Shown one piece after another: positions 29,633 through 40,154 of a DNA stretch of 64,000 nt. Every line of letters begins with the position of its first letter. Positions within the stretch are counted from its first letter, which is position 1. Made by a program: the position numbers and the translations under genes. The notes under the pieces are model-generated. The model worked only from the letters and a program-made list of their open reading frames with translations. It made no database searches and was not told the DNA's origin. Location of the stretch: positions 124,001 through 188,000 of the forward strand of contig JADKIC010000003.1 of the NCBI GenBank assembly GCA_016721435.1, written 5' to 3'. The stretch comes from Bacteroidota bacterium (GTDB lineage Bacteria > Bacteroidota > Bacteroidia > AKYH767-A > OLB10).

Positions 29633-32600
29633 ATGAAAATATTTCGATATAAGATCACGCTAAGCCTTGTGCTTATGTTAGCGGGGTCAGCAGCTACGTT
29701 TGCTAAGATGAACGTGGGTGCAAATCGTTTGGCTTCAGTACCCAATACCGGAGCAAAAACTGCCGCCGCCTGTCCTGTTACTCAAGCACAGATTGACCTG
29801 GATGTAAATCAGGTGCGTGCCCGTGTACTGGTTGGTGGAGACTTATGGTGGGATCCATTCGGACAAACCCCCTATTATGAAGTGCCTATCGGTTCTAATA
29901 AAAATGCCCTTTACTCAGGCGCATTGTGGATCGGAGGTTTTGATCAAAGTAATCAGTTGCTCGTTGCGGCTCAAACCTACCGTCAGCAAGGTGCTAATGA
30001 TTTCTGGGGAGGTCCAATATCCAGAGATAATGGTACCGGCGCCATCAGCATTTCGGATGCACGCTGTCTGGAGTTTGATAAGTTCTGGACTATCAAAAGA
30101 GAAGATGTAGAGAACTTCCTTGCCAATGGAGTAACTACACCGGATATTGAGTCATGGCCGGGGAATGGAAATGTGGCAAATGGAGAACTTCCGTTTTTGG
30201 CTCCTTATTTTGATGCCAATAATGATGGTACTTATAATCATGAAGACGGTGATTATCCCTATTTTAAATTAGATGGTGATTATCCTACTGATCCGAATAC
30301 CAATGAAACAGTATGTAATGATTACATCTTCGGTGATGAATCTATCTGGTGGGTATTTAATGATGTTGGTAACAGTAAAACGGAAACGAATAGTAATCCT
30401 ATCGGTTTAGAGATCAGAGCACAGGCATTTGCATTCAATACCACAAATAATGTGAATTTCATGACCTTTTATAAATACCAGGTCATCAATAGATCCAGTA
30501 ACGAATTGGATTCAACTTACTTTGGAGTATGGTGTGACCCGGATCTTGGAAATGCATCAGATGACTATGTAGGTTGTGATGTGGGATTGGGATTAGGTTA
30601 TTGCTACAATGGTGACCCGGATGATGATGGTGGTGGTGGTTATGGTTTAAATCCTCCTGCTGTTGGTATAGATTTCTTCCAGGGACCTTTAGCAGATTTG
30701 AATGATGGTGTCGATAACAATAAAGACGGTCGCGTGGATGAGCCCGGTGAGCAAATTACCATGTCTCGTTTTGTCTATTATGAAAACGTAAATAATGTTC
30801 CGAATGGTAATCCGGCAGTAACGGATGATTATTATGAATACCTCAGCGGAAGCTGGTTGGATGGTGCGCCGATTACTTACGGCGGAAATGGAAAAGGAAT
30901 TGGACCCGGTGCTACAACAACACCTTGTGAGTACATGTTCCCCGGAACTACAGACCCTAAATTCTCTACACCATGGACAATGGTAACTGCAGGAATCCAA
31001 CCTACAGATATGCGTTGGTTACAGTCTGCCGGTATTTTTACCTTGCAGCCGGGAGCAGTTAATTACATTACAACGGGTGTGGTTTGGGGTCGTGCAACAG
31101 CAGGTGGTCCTTTAGCTTCCGTTGAAGTGATCAAACGTTCTGACGATTTAGCACAACGATTATTTAATAACTGTTTCCAGGTATTGGATGGTCCGGATGC
31201 TCCTGAAGTAGCTATTCGCGAAATGGATCAACAGATTATTTTATCATTGGAGAATACAAGAAATGATAAAGTAGAATTGTATTCACAGTTTGATAAAAAT
31301 ATACCCGGTGTTATAGCGGATCAGATCAATGATTCTACTATCGTATACGATACTTTGTCTATCGAAGAAAGAAGCTATAAGTTTCAAGGGTATAAAGTGT
31401 ATCAGGTAAGTGATGAGAACGTTTCTATCTCTGATATCAGTGATCCTGCAAAGGCAAAATTGCTTGCACAAATCGACCTTGAAGATGACGTTACGAAATT
31501 GGTGAATTACTCCTTCGATAATAACCTGCAGGCCTTTATACCAAGTCAGAAAACCGATGATATTAATGCCGGAATTACTCATAATTTTATCATCACGCAG
31601 GATCAGTTTACATTGAAGCCTTTGGCAAATTACAGTCCATATTACTTCATGGTAATTTCTTATGCAAGTAATAACTATAGAACATTTGATGCATTTTCAC
31701 CGGATCCTGTGCAAACACAGGCAGAACCTTATCTTCAAGGTCGTAAAAATGTGAAAATCTATTCAGCGATTCCGCATAAGCCTGTCGTGAACAACGGTGG
31801 AACGGTAATGAATGCAGCTTTTGGAGATGGATTTAAAATTAAACGCATTGAAGGAACCGGCAACGGTGGAAATGTATTGGATTTGACCAGCGAAACAGTA
31901 GCAGAGATTTTAGGAAGTGCAGACAATAGAGCTGTGAATCCTGTTTATGAAGCAGGACTAGGCCCTATCGATGTGAGTATTTATGATCCTTTGAAAGTGA
32001 AAGGTGGTGGTTTCAGAGTTCGTTTCAATGGAGTTGCAGATGACTCCAGATACTTCATTGAAAATAATCCTGCAGGAACACTAATAGACAGTAGTTTATT
32101 CACTTTGAGCAATCCTTATGAGCAATTGTTGGAGAACAATAAAATCGCTTTCAATATTTTCAAAATCACCGGACAAGAACCCGGAGATGGATCAGATGAA
32201 AACGGTTTCCTTGAAGCTACACTTACCTATTCAAATCCGGCTAAACCCTGGTTAACAGGTGTAGCTGATGTGGATGGTTCACCCACCAGAGATTGGATTC
32301 TCTCCGGAACAGAATCAACGGATTTGGCTGCCGCCGGAATACCTTTAGATCGTAATTCGATTTATGAAGGAGTACTGGAAGGTACATGGGCGCCATATAA
32401 ATGGTTGCGCGTGCTGCTGTTGGAGCACCAAAGTTGAATTCCTCCATTGTGGATGTGTTATCAAAATGGACATCATTGGCGAGTGTGGATGTGGTGTTTA
32501 CATCTGATAAAAATAAATGGACACGCTGCTCTGTGGTTGAAACAGGTGAAGATACTATGCCAAATATTGGAGCTGCTAAAAAGTTTGATAAACGCAGATC

Positions 32601-33564
32601 TCCTTCTGTGGATAAGAATGGTGTTGCAGGCGATGGTGTAGTTTCCACGGATCCGAATGATGCAGACTTCGTTTCGGCTACAGGTATGGGTTGGTTCCCG
32701 GGTTATGCAATTAATGTAGAAACAGGAGAGCGCTTGAATATTGCATTCGGTGAGAATTCATCATTAGTTGGAGAAAATAGCCAGGATATGATTTGGAATC
32801 CTACCTCTAATATCGGTACTGATGCAAATGGCAGATTAGCATTTGGTGGTATGCATTATATATACATCTTCAATAAAAATGGAGTTCTCGCTACTGATAT
32901 TCCAATTTATGATAATGGTGTGAGAGTGGATTCTTTACTGAATACCTTAAATGCAGTTGCGAAACGGAATGTGTTCAAAGATTGTATCTGGACTTCATTA
33001 CCATTGGCTCTTGGCGGAAATCCGCTGTTAGCTACTGACGCGAAAGTACGATTACGAGTTGCGAAGAATTACAGAACATTTACTTCGAGCAACACTGCTC
33101 AGGTGAATGGAGGGAATCCCTTGTACGAATTTGATATTCCTCAATCATCTGTGGCCAGTACAGGTCAAACGGAAGCAGCCAAGGACGCACTGGATTTAAT
33201 TAGAGTTGTTCCAAATCCATACTATGCGTATTCGACGTATGAAAAAACACGTAAGGATCAGTTGGATAATAGAGTTCGTGTAACTAATCTGCCAAGCAAG
33301 TGTACAGTTTCGATTTATACAATCAATGGAACCTTGATTCGTCAGTTCAAACGCGACTTCCAGAGTGATGTGTCAGATGGACTTGCAGTTGTGGAAGGTC
33401 AGGACTTTAATCAGGCGACAACGCTGGATTGGGATCTGAAAAATACTGCCGGTATTACTGTGGCTAGCGGCGTTTACATTATTCATGTGGATGCAGGTTA
33501 TCTTGGTGAAAAAGTGGTAAAATGGTTCGGAGTTATGAGACCAATAGATCTTGATTCTTTCTGA
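29633..33564 (+). CDS. Giant secreted T9SS-type protein (frame broken by one missing base)
   Basis: About 1310 residues after correction. A signal peptide (ending TFAK) leads into a long beta-rich body with acidic Ca2+-type loops (DANNDGTYNHEDGDYP, DLNDGVDNNKDGRVDEPGEQ). The C-terminus has RVVPNPYYAYSTYE, then VTNLPSKCTVSIYTINGTLI and SGVYIIHVDAGY, a layout like T9SS sorting domains (PNP...G-x-L...G-x-Y). Near 32400, TATAAATGG should read TATAAAATGG, which splits the ORF. The gene sits between a TonB receptor and a PorV-like protein with gaps of about 32-34 bases, suggesting one operon. Function unknown. Confidence 0.78.
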
Positions 33565-33598
33565 TTAGTTAATTGTAAAATAACAACCCTGAATTCGT

Positions 33599-34661
33599 AT
33601 GAAAAAACTTCTAAATTATATATCAATTGTTAGTGTAGCTCTTGGATGGACGGGAGCACCTGCCTTCGCCGGTAATGAAGACCGTGCAGGTCAGGCGAGA
33701 GCGAATGAGCTGCTCATCAACCCATGGGCCCGAACGGCAGGTTGGGGTGGATGTAACATCGCTCTGGTTAGAGGTGTGGAAGCCTTAAGTTTAAATGTGG
33801 CCGGAATGGCGCATAATAAAGGCACCGAAGTTACTTTCGCTCAAACCGATTGGATGAAAGGTTCTGATATCAAAATTTCAGCCTTTGGTCTGGCACAGAA
33901 AGTAGGGGAATCAGGATCACTTGGTCTTGCAGTTACCTCTATGAATTTCGGTGATATTGATCGTACTACGGAAGCTCAACCTGATGGTGGACTGGGTAAG
34001 TTCACACCACAGTTTCTGACGATTGCCTTCAGCTATGCAAAGAGTTTCAGCAATAGCATCTACGGAGGTTTGAGTGTTCGAATGATTTCTGAATCAATCA
34101 ATGATGTGAAGTCACAAGGTATCGTAGTGGATGCGGGTATTCAGTATGTAACCGGCTTTAACGAAGCGAAAGATGATCTGAAATTCGGGATTGCTCTTCG
34201 TAATGTGGAACTCCAATGAAGTTTGATGGCGAAGGTCTTTCTTTTAGAAATGATAATGCTTCCAGCAATATCAGTGTCCTTCAGCAACAGCGCGCAGAGC
34301 GTTTTGAAATGCCTTCATTAGTGGCAATTGGCGTATCTTATGATATTAAGTTGAAAGAAGAACACCGTCTTACCCCTTCATTGTCGTTCACAGCGAATTC
34401 ATTTATCCGTGATCAGATAGGACTTGGAGTAGAATATGGTTTCCGTCAGTTGTTCATGCTGCGTGCCGGATATACTTTCGATAAGAAAGATAGAAATGCC
34501 ATCGTTGATGATGAGATTTCTGCTTTGATCGGTCCAAGTGCCGGCGTGAGCGTGATGGTGCCCTCGGAAAATCCGGAAAGACATTCGGAATTGATTATGG
34601 TTACCGTGCAAACGAAACATTTGATGGTACACATACCATCGGTGCACGATTTAATCTCTAA
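33599..34661 (+). CDS. PorV/PorQ-family outer-membrane protein (two indels)
   Basis: Signal peptide ending AFAG, then the FadL-like small-barrel pattern of the PorV/PorQ family: ELLINPWARTAGWGGCNIAL, VEALSLNVAGMA, QKVGESGSLGLAVTSMNFGD, RMISESINDVKSQG and LGVEYGFRQLFMLRAGYTF. Frame breaks: a missing G near 34210 (NVGTPMKFDG) and a missing T near 34564 (VMVPFGKSGKTFGIDYGY). The corrected stop is at 34661, not 34830, giving 354 residues. PorV shuttles T9SS cargo; together with the preceding secreted protein this suggests a dedicated export partner. The hairpin terminator follows at once. Confidence 0.85.
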
Positions 34662-34681
34662 TCCGTTCTTGAAAATTAACC

Positions 34682-34714
34682 GGAAGACCTCTCCTGTTCA
34701 GGGAGAGGTCTTCC
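34682..34714 (+). terminator. Hairpin terminator closing the TonB-PorV cluster
   Basis: Perfect 13-bp stem GGAAGACCTCTCC / GGAGAGGTCTTCC with a 7-nt loop. The T-run after it is interrupted (CGCATTATTATTATA), but the stem is strong and sits 20 bases after the corrected porV-like stop. Confidence 0.75.
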
Positions 34715-34744
34715 GCATTATTATTATAACTAAGAAATTGTACT

Positions 34745-35224
34745 ATGTCAAAAATCACATACCTCACCGAAGAAGGATTGAAGAAATTACAGGAAGAGTT
34801 GAGTCACCTGAAGTCGGTGGAACGTCCTAGTATTTCCCGTCAGATTGCTGAAGCAAGAGATAAAGGTGATTTATCGGAAAATGCAGAGTATGACGCAGCA
34901 AAAGATGCACAAGGACTCCTGGAACTGAAGATCTCAAAAATGGAAGAGCTCGTTGCAAGCGCCCGCCTCATCGATGAATCAAAACTGGATATCTCAAAAG
35001 TATCTGTTCTCTGTAAAGTGCGCATTAAGAACATTAGCAATAAGGCTGAAATGTCGTATATTCTCGTAGCAGAAAATGAGGCCGACCTGAAGTCCGGAAA
35101 AATTTCCGTCTCTTCTCCCATAGGTAAAGGCTTGCTCGGAAAAAGAGTAGGTGAAGTAGCAGGCATCCAAACACCCGGCGGCATCATCAAATTTGAAGTG
35201 CTCGATATCGCCCTCTATCATTAG
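34745..35224 (+). CDS. greA: Transcription elongation factor GreA
   Basis: 159 residues. The N-terminal antiparallel coiled coil carries the tip motif DKGDLSENAEYDAAKDAQ, whose acidic residues enter the RNA-polymerase channel to trigger transcript cleavage. The C-terminal FKBP-like domain has ISVSSPIGKGLLGKRVGEV. The gene is intact and has typical length. A HIT gene follows 99 bases downstream, a pairing often seen in Bacteroidota. Confidence 0.96.
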   Translation: MSKITYLTEEGLKKLQEELSHLKSVERPSISRQIAEARDKGDLSENAEYDAAKDAQGLLELKISKMEELVASARLIDESKLDISKVSVLCKVRIKNISNKAEMSYILVAENEADLKSGKISVSSPIGKGLLGKRVGEVAGIQTPGGIIKFEVLDIALYH

Positions 35225-35323
35225 AGCGACAGTGGCAGTAAGAAATCCGCGCTAATCATTTAAATCCGTGTAATCGGCGTTCCTGATAAAATAGTATCTC
35301 AAAAACTTCTGTCTTTATTCACT

Positions 35324-35718
35324 ATGTCCACGCTCTTCACCCGCATCGTTAACGGAGAAATCCCCTGCCATAAAATCGCCGAGAATGAACATTTCCTCGC
35401 CTTCCTCGACATCATGCCTCTCGTGGAAGGCCATACGCTCGTCATTCCTAAACGTGAAGTAGATTATATTTTGATTTAAACGAAGACCTTTTCTCCGGAC
35501 TCTGGCTGTTCGCAAAATCGATCGCACCCTCCATCGAAAAAGCCATCCCCTGTAAACGGATAGGCATCGCCGTTATCGGCCTCGAAGTCCCTCATGCGCA
35601 TATTCACCTCGTGCCGCTTAATTCAATTGGTGATATTAATTTTTCAAAACCAAAACTTACTCCGACACAATCCGAATTAGCAGCAACTGCTAATAAAATA
35701 ATTTCTGCTATCAAATAG
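35324..35718 (+). CDS. HIT-family nucleotide hydrolase/transferase (frame broken by one missing base)
   Basis: Reads MSTLFTRIVNGEIPCHKIAE, FLDIMPLVEGHTLVIPKREV and, after adding one T near 35480 (ATTTTTGAT), FDLNEDLFSGLWLFAKSIA. It ends with the histidine triad EVPHAHIHLVPLNS. Corrected length 131, typical for HINT/HIT proteins, which hydrolyse purine nucleoside phosphoramidates or dinucleotides. Downstream of greA on the same strand. Confidence 0.92.
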
Positions 35719-35909
35719 TTGGTTTGCGTTAGCTAATTTTCATTTACAAGTAACTTTTTGCCGCTAGCTGCTTGCTTCTGGCTTCTTGCCGGTTACTCGG
35801 TAAAATAGAGAGCTACCTGCTTTTTTGAATCAGCTTATGTTTGGTGTGTGGTTATTGTCTTTTTAAACGGGATACTTCTTGAAAAAAGCAAGCAGCAAGC
35901 AGCAAGCAA

Positions 35910-36518
35910 CTACTTTTTCTCCCTACCGGGATTTTCAGTTATAAAAGCTGCCCATCCCGAATAGGATTTGCCGGACTTTTTTGCCGGTCCAACAATTTTT
36001 TTAGCTTTAGAAGTGGATTGCTCCAAAACGGTATTCGTTTGAAAATAATGGCATAATGCTACACCCACTGCATCCGTAGCATCCAGAAATTTTGGCGACT
36101 GCTCAAAGGCCAGTAAGCGCTGCAACATCGCCGACACTTGCTCCTTGGAGGCCGCCCCCTTGCCCGTAATGGATTGTTTGATGAGTCGTGGAGAATACCC
36201 GTACACCGGAATCTGATGCGATAATGCCGCCGCCATAGCCACTCCTTGCGCCCTTCCCAACTTCAGCATCGACTGTACATTTTTTCCGAAGAAGGGCTCC
36301 TCAATGGATAGCTCATCCGGATGATGGCGCTCAATCAACTGCACCACGAAATGAAAAATATCTTTCAACCGATCGAAATGAGAACTGCTTTTGTCAATTT
36401 TTAAAATGCCGGCCGAGATGAGTTTGAGCTTCGAACCACTGACACTGATGATCCCATAACCCATGACCAGCGTGCCGGGGTCAATACCTAAAATGATTCT
36501 CTCTTTCGCTTTCGTCAC
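35910..36518 (-). CDS. ruvC: Holliday junction resolvase RuvC
   Basis: RNase H-fold endonuclease. Catalytic acidic residues are visible in LGIDPGTLVMGYG, LSIEEPFFGKN and DATDAVGVALCH. VKQ-type basic positions are kept in PRLIKQSITGKGAASKEQV. 202 residues, slightly long because of a basic tail (KAKKIVGPAKKSGK). Its ATG overlaps the stop of the upstream methyltransferase gene by 4 bases. Confidence 0.95.
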   Translation of the reverse strand: MTKAKERIILGIDPGTLVMGYGIISVSGSKLKLISAGILKIDKSSSHFDRLKDIFHFVVQLIERHHPDELSIEEPFFGKNVQSMLKLGRAQGVAMAAALSHQIPVYGYSPRLIKQSITGKGAASKEQVSAMLQRLLAFEQSPKFLDATDAVGVALCHYFQTNTVLEQSTSKAKKIVGPAKKSGKSYSGWAAFITENPGREKK

Positions 36519-37051
36519 TGCTGCAAATGTGAGAGTTTTTTATGAAGTTCCCAGCAAACTATTCCGGCACATACTGACACATTTAACGAGTGCTTGGTGC
36601 CCTCTTGCCGGATCTCAATACTTCCATCGCAAAGATCAACCACCTCCTGACTCACCCCATCCATCTCATGCCCGAAAATAATGGCCGTGGCGGGTAATTG
36701 CGGAAGAAAATCCTCAAGCGAAATGCTCTCCTGCACCTGCTCCAAAGCATAGACTTTTACCCCTTCACTTTGAAGCTTTTTTACAGCGGAAAGCGTGTCC
36801 TTATCATACTCCCAGGGCACTGATGATGTGGCACCAAGAGCCGTTTTTAAAACTTCCTTGTGAGGCGGTTGTGCAGTAATACCGCAGAGAATAATTTTCC
36901 CGATCCGGAAGGCATCCGCACTCCTGAAAACAGAGCCAACATTGAGGGCGCTGCGTACATTATCCAGTATCAAAATAATTGGTAATTTCTTTATCTGTTG
37001 ATAAGCAGTGAGGTCGGGGCGACCGAGTTCTTCGTTGGTTAGCTTCTGCAC
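36515..37051 (-). CDS. SpoU/TrmH-type RNA 2'-O-methyltransferase
   Basis: 178 residues of SPOUT knot fold: IILILDNVRSALNVGSVFRS (motif 1), IIFGHEMDGVSQEVVDLCDG (motif 2, SAM loop) and IRQEGTKHSLNVSVCAGIVC (motif 3). The small size, without an extra N-terminal RNA-binding domain, fits the TrmH/TrmL-like group; the RNA target is not clear. Overlaps ruvC (ATGA) and is divergent from mutS, with 36 bases between starts. Confidence 0.9.
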   Translation of the reverse strand: MQKLTNEELGRPDLTAYQQIKKLPIILILDNVRSALNVGSVFRSADAFRIGKIILCGITAQPPHKEVLKTALGATSSVPWEYDKDTLSAVKKLQSEGVKVYALEQVQESISLEDFLPQLPATAIIFGHEMDGVSQEVVDLCDGSIEIRQEGTKHSLNVSVCAGIVCWELHKKLSHLQQ

Positions 37052-37070
37052 GCGAATGGGTATCTTAGCG

Positions 37071-37078
37071 CAAAGTTA
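37071..37078 (-). promoter_or_regulatory. Putative -7 box of the methyltransferase-ruvC operon
   Basis: On the minus strand TAACTTTG matches TAnnTTTG, 20 bases before the ATG at 37051, inside the short divergent gap with mutS. Confidence 0.45.
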
Positions 37079-37087
37079 AGTATAGCC

Positions 37088-39715
37088 GTGAAAGAAGAGA
37101 CACCCCTCATGCAACAGTACAATAGCATCAAGGCGAAATATCCGGATGCGCTGTTATTATTTCGTGTGGGAGATTTTTACGAGACCTTTAGCGAAGATGC
37201 CATTAAAGCTTCGAAAGTGTTGGGCATTGTGCTTACCAAAAGAAGCAATGGTGCCGCCGCAGCCATGGAACTCGCCGGTTTTCCACATCATTCACTCGAT
37301 ACCTATTTGCCGAAACTGGTGCGTGCCGGCATGCGTGTCGCCATCTGTGATCAACTCGAAGATCCCAAAACAACAAAAAAAATTGTGAAGCGCGGAGTGA
37401 CCGAAGTGGTAACGCCGGGTGTGACATTCAGTGATAAAATTCTGGATCATAAATCGAATAATTTCCTCGCTGCTTTTTATCCGGCATCAGAGTCGGGCAG
37501 TAAATCGGGTCTCGCTTTGGTAGATGCCAGCACCGGAGAGTTTTATGTAGCAGAGGGGAACAGTGATTATATCGATAAATTATTGCAGAGCTTTCAGCCC
37601 AGCGAAGTACTGGTGCCACGTAGCGCGAAGGCGAATTTCGAACAAAAGTATGGTCAGCGGTTTTATACCTATTCCCTCGATGACTGGGCCTTTCAGTTGT
37701 TGTTTGCCAGAGAAACATTGTTGAAGCATTTTCAAACCATTTCCATGAAGGGATTTGGCGTTGAGGAAATGCAGGCAGGCGTTGTGGCTGCAGGAGCCGC
37801 TTTGTATTATCTGCAACAAACACGTCAGGAAACACTCGTTCATATTTCCGCCCTCTCCCGTATGGAAGAAGATCGTTATGTATGGCTCGATCGTTTTACC
37901 ATTCGGAATCTGGAGCTGGTGAATTCTCCCCATGAAAATGCCAGAACATTATTGAGCGTTCTGGATTTTACGGTTTCGCCAATGGGAGGGAGGATGTTAC
38001 GCCGCTGGTTGTTGTTGCCACTCAAAGAAATTATTCCCATCAAAGAGCGACAGGATAACGTTGAGGTATTAACGAAAAGTGAAGAGCTGTTGGAAAAACT
38101 CCAGGCTGATCTGAAAGGAGTAGGAGACCTCGAGCGCATCGCCTCCCGGATTGCCATCCGTAAACTGGGTCCGCGGGAAGCCATGCAGTTAAAGCGATCT
38201 CTCCTCTTACTGGCCCCTATGAAGGAGCAACTCGAAAAGGTCAGCCATCCCGGATTAAAAGCCATTGCCGGTCGTTTACATTCCTGCGAAGAATTGCTAA
38301 ATAAATTAACGATGGCTTTGTCCGATGATCCTCCTGCCCTGCTGAACAAAGGCGGAACATTCCGTAAAGGCTATCATGCCGCATTGGATGAGTTAAAAGA
38401 ACTGGCGTTTGAAGGAAAAGATTATCTCCTTAAAATTCAACGTGAGGAGAGTGAAAAAACAGGCATCACCTCACTGAAGATTGCTTTTAATAATGTCTTC
38501 GGTTATTATATCGAGGTCACCAATGTGCATAAAAACAAAGTGCCGGCCTCCTGGGTGCGCAAACAAACACTGACCAATGCAGAGCGGTATATTACAGAAG
38601 AACTGAAGCAATACGAAGAGAAAATTCTGGGTGCTGAAGAAAAGATTCAGAAGATTGAAGAAACACTTTACGCGGAATTGCTGGAATATATGTCTACGTA
38701 CATTCTTTTGTTACAGCAGAATGCTTCGGAGATGGCCCGCCTCGATTGCCTCTGCAGTTTTGCCTCAGTGGCGATGAAGTACGGCTATGTTAAACCCGCA
38801 TTAGATGAATCGCTGATTCTGAATATCCGGAATGGCCGACATCCCGTCCTGGAGCAACAACTACCACTCGGCGAAAGTTATATTCCCAATGATGTCTACT
38901 TAGACAATGAGCAACAGCAGATCATCATCATCACCGGTCCGAACATGGCGGGTAAGTCGGCCATACTCCGCCAAACAGCGTTGATCGTTCTGATGGCACA
39001 AACGGGATGTTTTGTCCCGGCACAGGAAGCGACCATTGGCATGGTAGATAAAATATTTACCAGGGTAGGGGCTTCCGATAATTTATCACAAGGGGAATCG
39101 ACCTTCATGGTGGAGATGAATGAAACGGCGAGTATTCTGCACAACATCACTAACAGGAGTCTGGTATTGTTGGATGAAATCGGGCGCGGCACCAGTACGT
39201 ACGATGGCATCTCCATCGCCTGGGCCATCGCCGAATTCATCCACGATCATCCTACAGCGAAAGCCAAAACACTTTTCGCCACGCATTACCATGAGCTCAA
39301 CGAAATGGCAGAGAGCTTTGGAAGAATTAAAAACTTCAGCATCGCCATTCACGAAAGCGGCAACAAAATACTATTCCTGCGTAAGCTCATTCCGGGTGGC
39401 AGTGAACATAGTTTCGGAATCCATGTAGCGCAAATGGCCGGGATGCCCACCAAAGTACTCAAACGGGCACAGCAGATGCTCGAAACCCTCGAAAAAGCCC
39501 ATGGCCTCAATGAAATTGTAAAATCCAGCGATGCAAAAGCCAAAAAGGACGAGTTGCAATTGAGTTTCTTCCAGTTAGATGATCCGGTTTTGGAGCAAAT
39601 CCGTGATGAAATCCTCCAAACGGATATAAATACTCTTACTCCCGTAGAGGCGCTGATGAAATTAAATGAAATTAAGAAGTTGATTTCGAGAGAGAAAGTG
39701 AATTTAAACGCCTGA
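37088..39715 (+). CDS. mutS: DNA mismatch repair protein MutS
   Basis: 875 residues, intact. The GTG start (MKEETPLMQQYNSIKAKYPD) is chosen because the mismatch-sensing motif FRVGDFYETF then lies at the usual distance. The order of domains is the mismatch-binding domain, connector, core/lever helices with clamp (ITSLKIAFNNVFGYYIEVT), and ATPase with Walker A TGPNMAGKSAILRQ, GESTFMVEM and Walker B LVLLDEIGRGTSTYDG, ending with the HTH dimerisation part (GIHVAQMAGMP). Initiates mismatch repair with MutL. Confidence 0.97.
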   Translation: MKEETPLMQQYNSIKAKYPDALLLFRVGDFYETFSEDAIKASKVLGIVLTKRSNGAAAAMELAGFPHHSLDTYLPKLVRAGMRVAICDQLEDPKTTKKIVKRGVTEVVTPGVTFSDKILDHKSNNFLAAFYPASESGSKSGLALVDASTGEFYVAEGNSDYIDKLLQSFQPSEVLVPRSAKANFEQKYGQRFYTYSLDDWAFQLLFARETLLKHFQTISMKGFGVEEMQAGVVAAGAALYYLQQTRQETLVHISALSRMEEDRYVWLDRFTIRNLELVNSPHENARTLLSVLDFTVSPMGGRMLRRWLLLPLKEIIPIKERQDNVEVLTKSEELLEKLQADLKGVGDLERIASRIAIRKLGPREAMQLKRSLLLLAPMKEQLEKVSHPGLKAIAGRLHSCEELLNKLTMALSDDPPALLNKGGTFRKGYHAALDELKELAFEGKDYLLKIQREESEKTGITSLKIAFNNVFGYYIEVTNVHKNKVPASWVRKQTLTNAERYITEELKQYEEKILGAEEKIQKIEETLYAELLEYMSTYILLLQQNASEMARLDCLCSFASVAMKYGYVKPALDESLILNIRNGRHPVLEQQLPLGESYIPNDVYLDNEQQQIIIITGPNMAGKSAILRQTALIVLMAQTGCFVPAQEATIGMVDKIFTRVGASDNLSQGESTFMVEMNETASILHNITNRSLVLLDEIGRGTSTYDGISIAWAIAEFIHDHPTAKAKTLFATHYHELNEMAESFGRIKNFSIAIHESGNKILFLRKLIPGGSEHSFGIHVAQMAGMPTKVLKRAQQMLETLEKAHGLNEIVKSSDAKAKKDELQLSFFQLDDPVLEQIRDEILQTDINTLTPVEALMKLNEIKKLISREKVNLNA

Positions 39716-39743
39716 GGATTTGAAATATAGGCCTATTAAGTTG

Positions 39744-39751
39744 TATTTTTG
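39744..39751 (+). promoter_or_regulatory. Putative -7 box of tRNA-Gly
   Basis: TATTTTTG fits TAnnTTTG and lies 9 bases before the tRNA 5' end. Confidence 0.5.
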
Positions 39752-39760
39752 CAACCCATT

Positions 39761-39833
<73 letters not shown>

Positions 39834-39836
39834 CCA

Positions 39837-39866
39837 AAAAACCTCCCATACAGGAGGTTTTTTTAT
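39837..39866 (+). terminator. Terminator of tRNA-Gly
   Basis: ACCTCC / GGAGGT stem with a 6-nt loop followed by a T-run, directly after the encoded CCA. Confidence 0.8.
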
Positions 39867-39882
39867 TTATTATAGTTTGCTC

Positions 39883-39948
39883 GGTCGGGGTCGTCTCGTC
39901 AAGTCAATTTATTGACTTGACGAGAAATCTCGTCTTTCGCTCCAAAAA
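39883..39948 (+). repeat. Partial copy of tRNA-Gly 3' end interrupted by a perfect hairpin
   Basis: GGTCGGGGTCG (39883-39893) and AATCTCGTCTTTCGCTCCA plus following A residues (39926-39948) repeat the 3' half of the upstream tRNA-Gly. Between them, in place of the T-arm bases CGAGTTCG, lies a 32-nt insert. It consists of TCTCGTCAAGTCAA, TTTA, and the perfect reverse complement TTGACTTGACGAGA. The copy cannot be a working tRNA. A similar arrangement follows tRNA-Leu. Confidence 0.9.
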
Positions 39949-40005
39949 AGCTTCCATTGTTAGAGGCTTTTGAAGTTAATATTCACTTTTCATCGAGATT
40001 TCTAT

Positions 40006-40013
40006 TACTTTTG
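40006..40013 (+). promoter_or_regulatory. Putative -7 box upstream of tRNA-Leu
   Basis: TACTTTTG fits TAnnTTTG; it is 57 bases before the tRNA. The region between contains a direct repeat of TTCTGAATTCTTAA. Confidence 0.4.
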
Positions 40014-40070
40014 CACCTCTCAAACATTTCCCAAAATTCTGAATTCTTAATTCTGAATTCTTAATTACCC

Positions 40071-40154
40071 GCCCGGGTGGTGGAATTGGTAGACACGCAG
40101 GACTTAAAATCCTGTGGCCTTACAGCTGTACGGGTTCGACTCCCGTCCCGGGTA
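40071..40154 (+). tRNA. tRNA-Leu (TAA)
   Basis: Class II tRNA: acceptor GCCCGGG/CCCGGGT, D-arm TGGAATTGGTAGACACG, anticodon arm CAGGACTTAAAATCCTG (anticodon TAA), long variable arm TGGCCTTACAGCTGTA and T-arm CGGG-TTCGACT-CCCG. Discriminator A at 40154; CCA is not encoded. Confidence 0.96.

Noticed and set aside
34661..34830. C-terminal extension of the PorV-like ORF to 34830, overlapping greA
   Set aside because: Restoring one T near 34564 gives the expected barrel end and a stop at 34661; the extension is a frameshift product.
35719..35909. Repeats of GCAAGCA near 35885 as a regulatory array
   Set aside because: Only about three imperfect copies plus a loosely inverted stretch (GCTTGCTTCTGGCTTCTTGCC); too short and degenerate to support a specific element.
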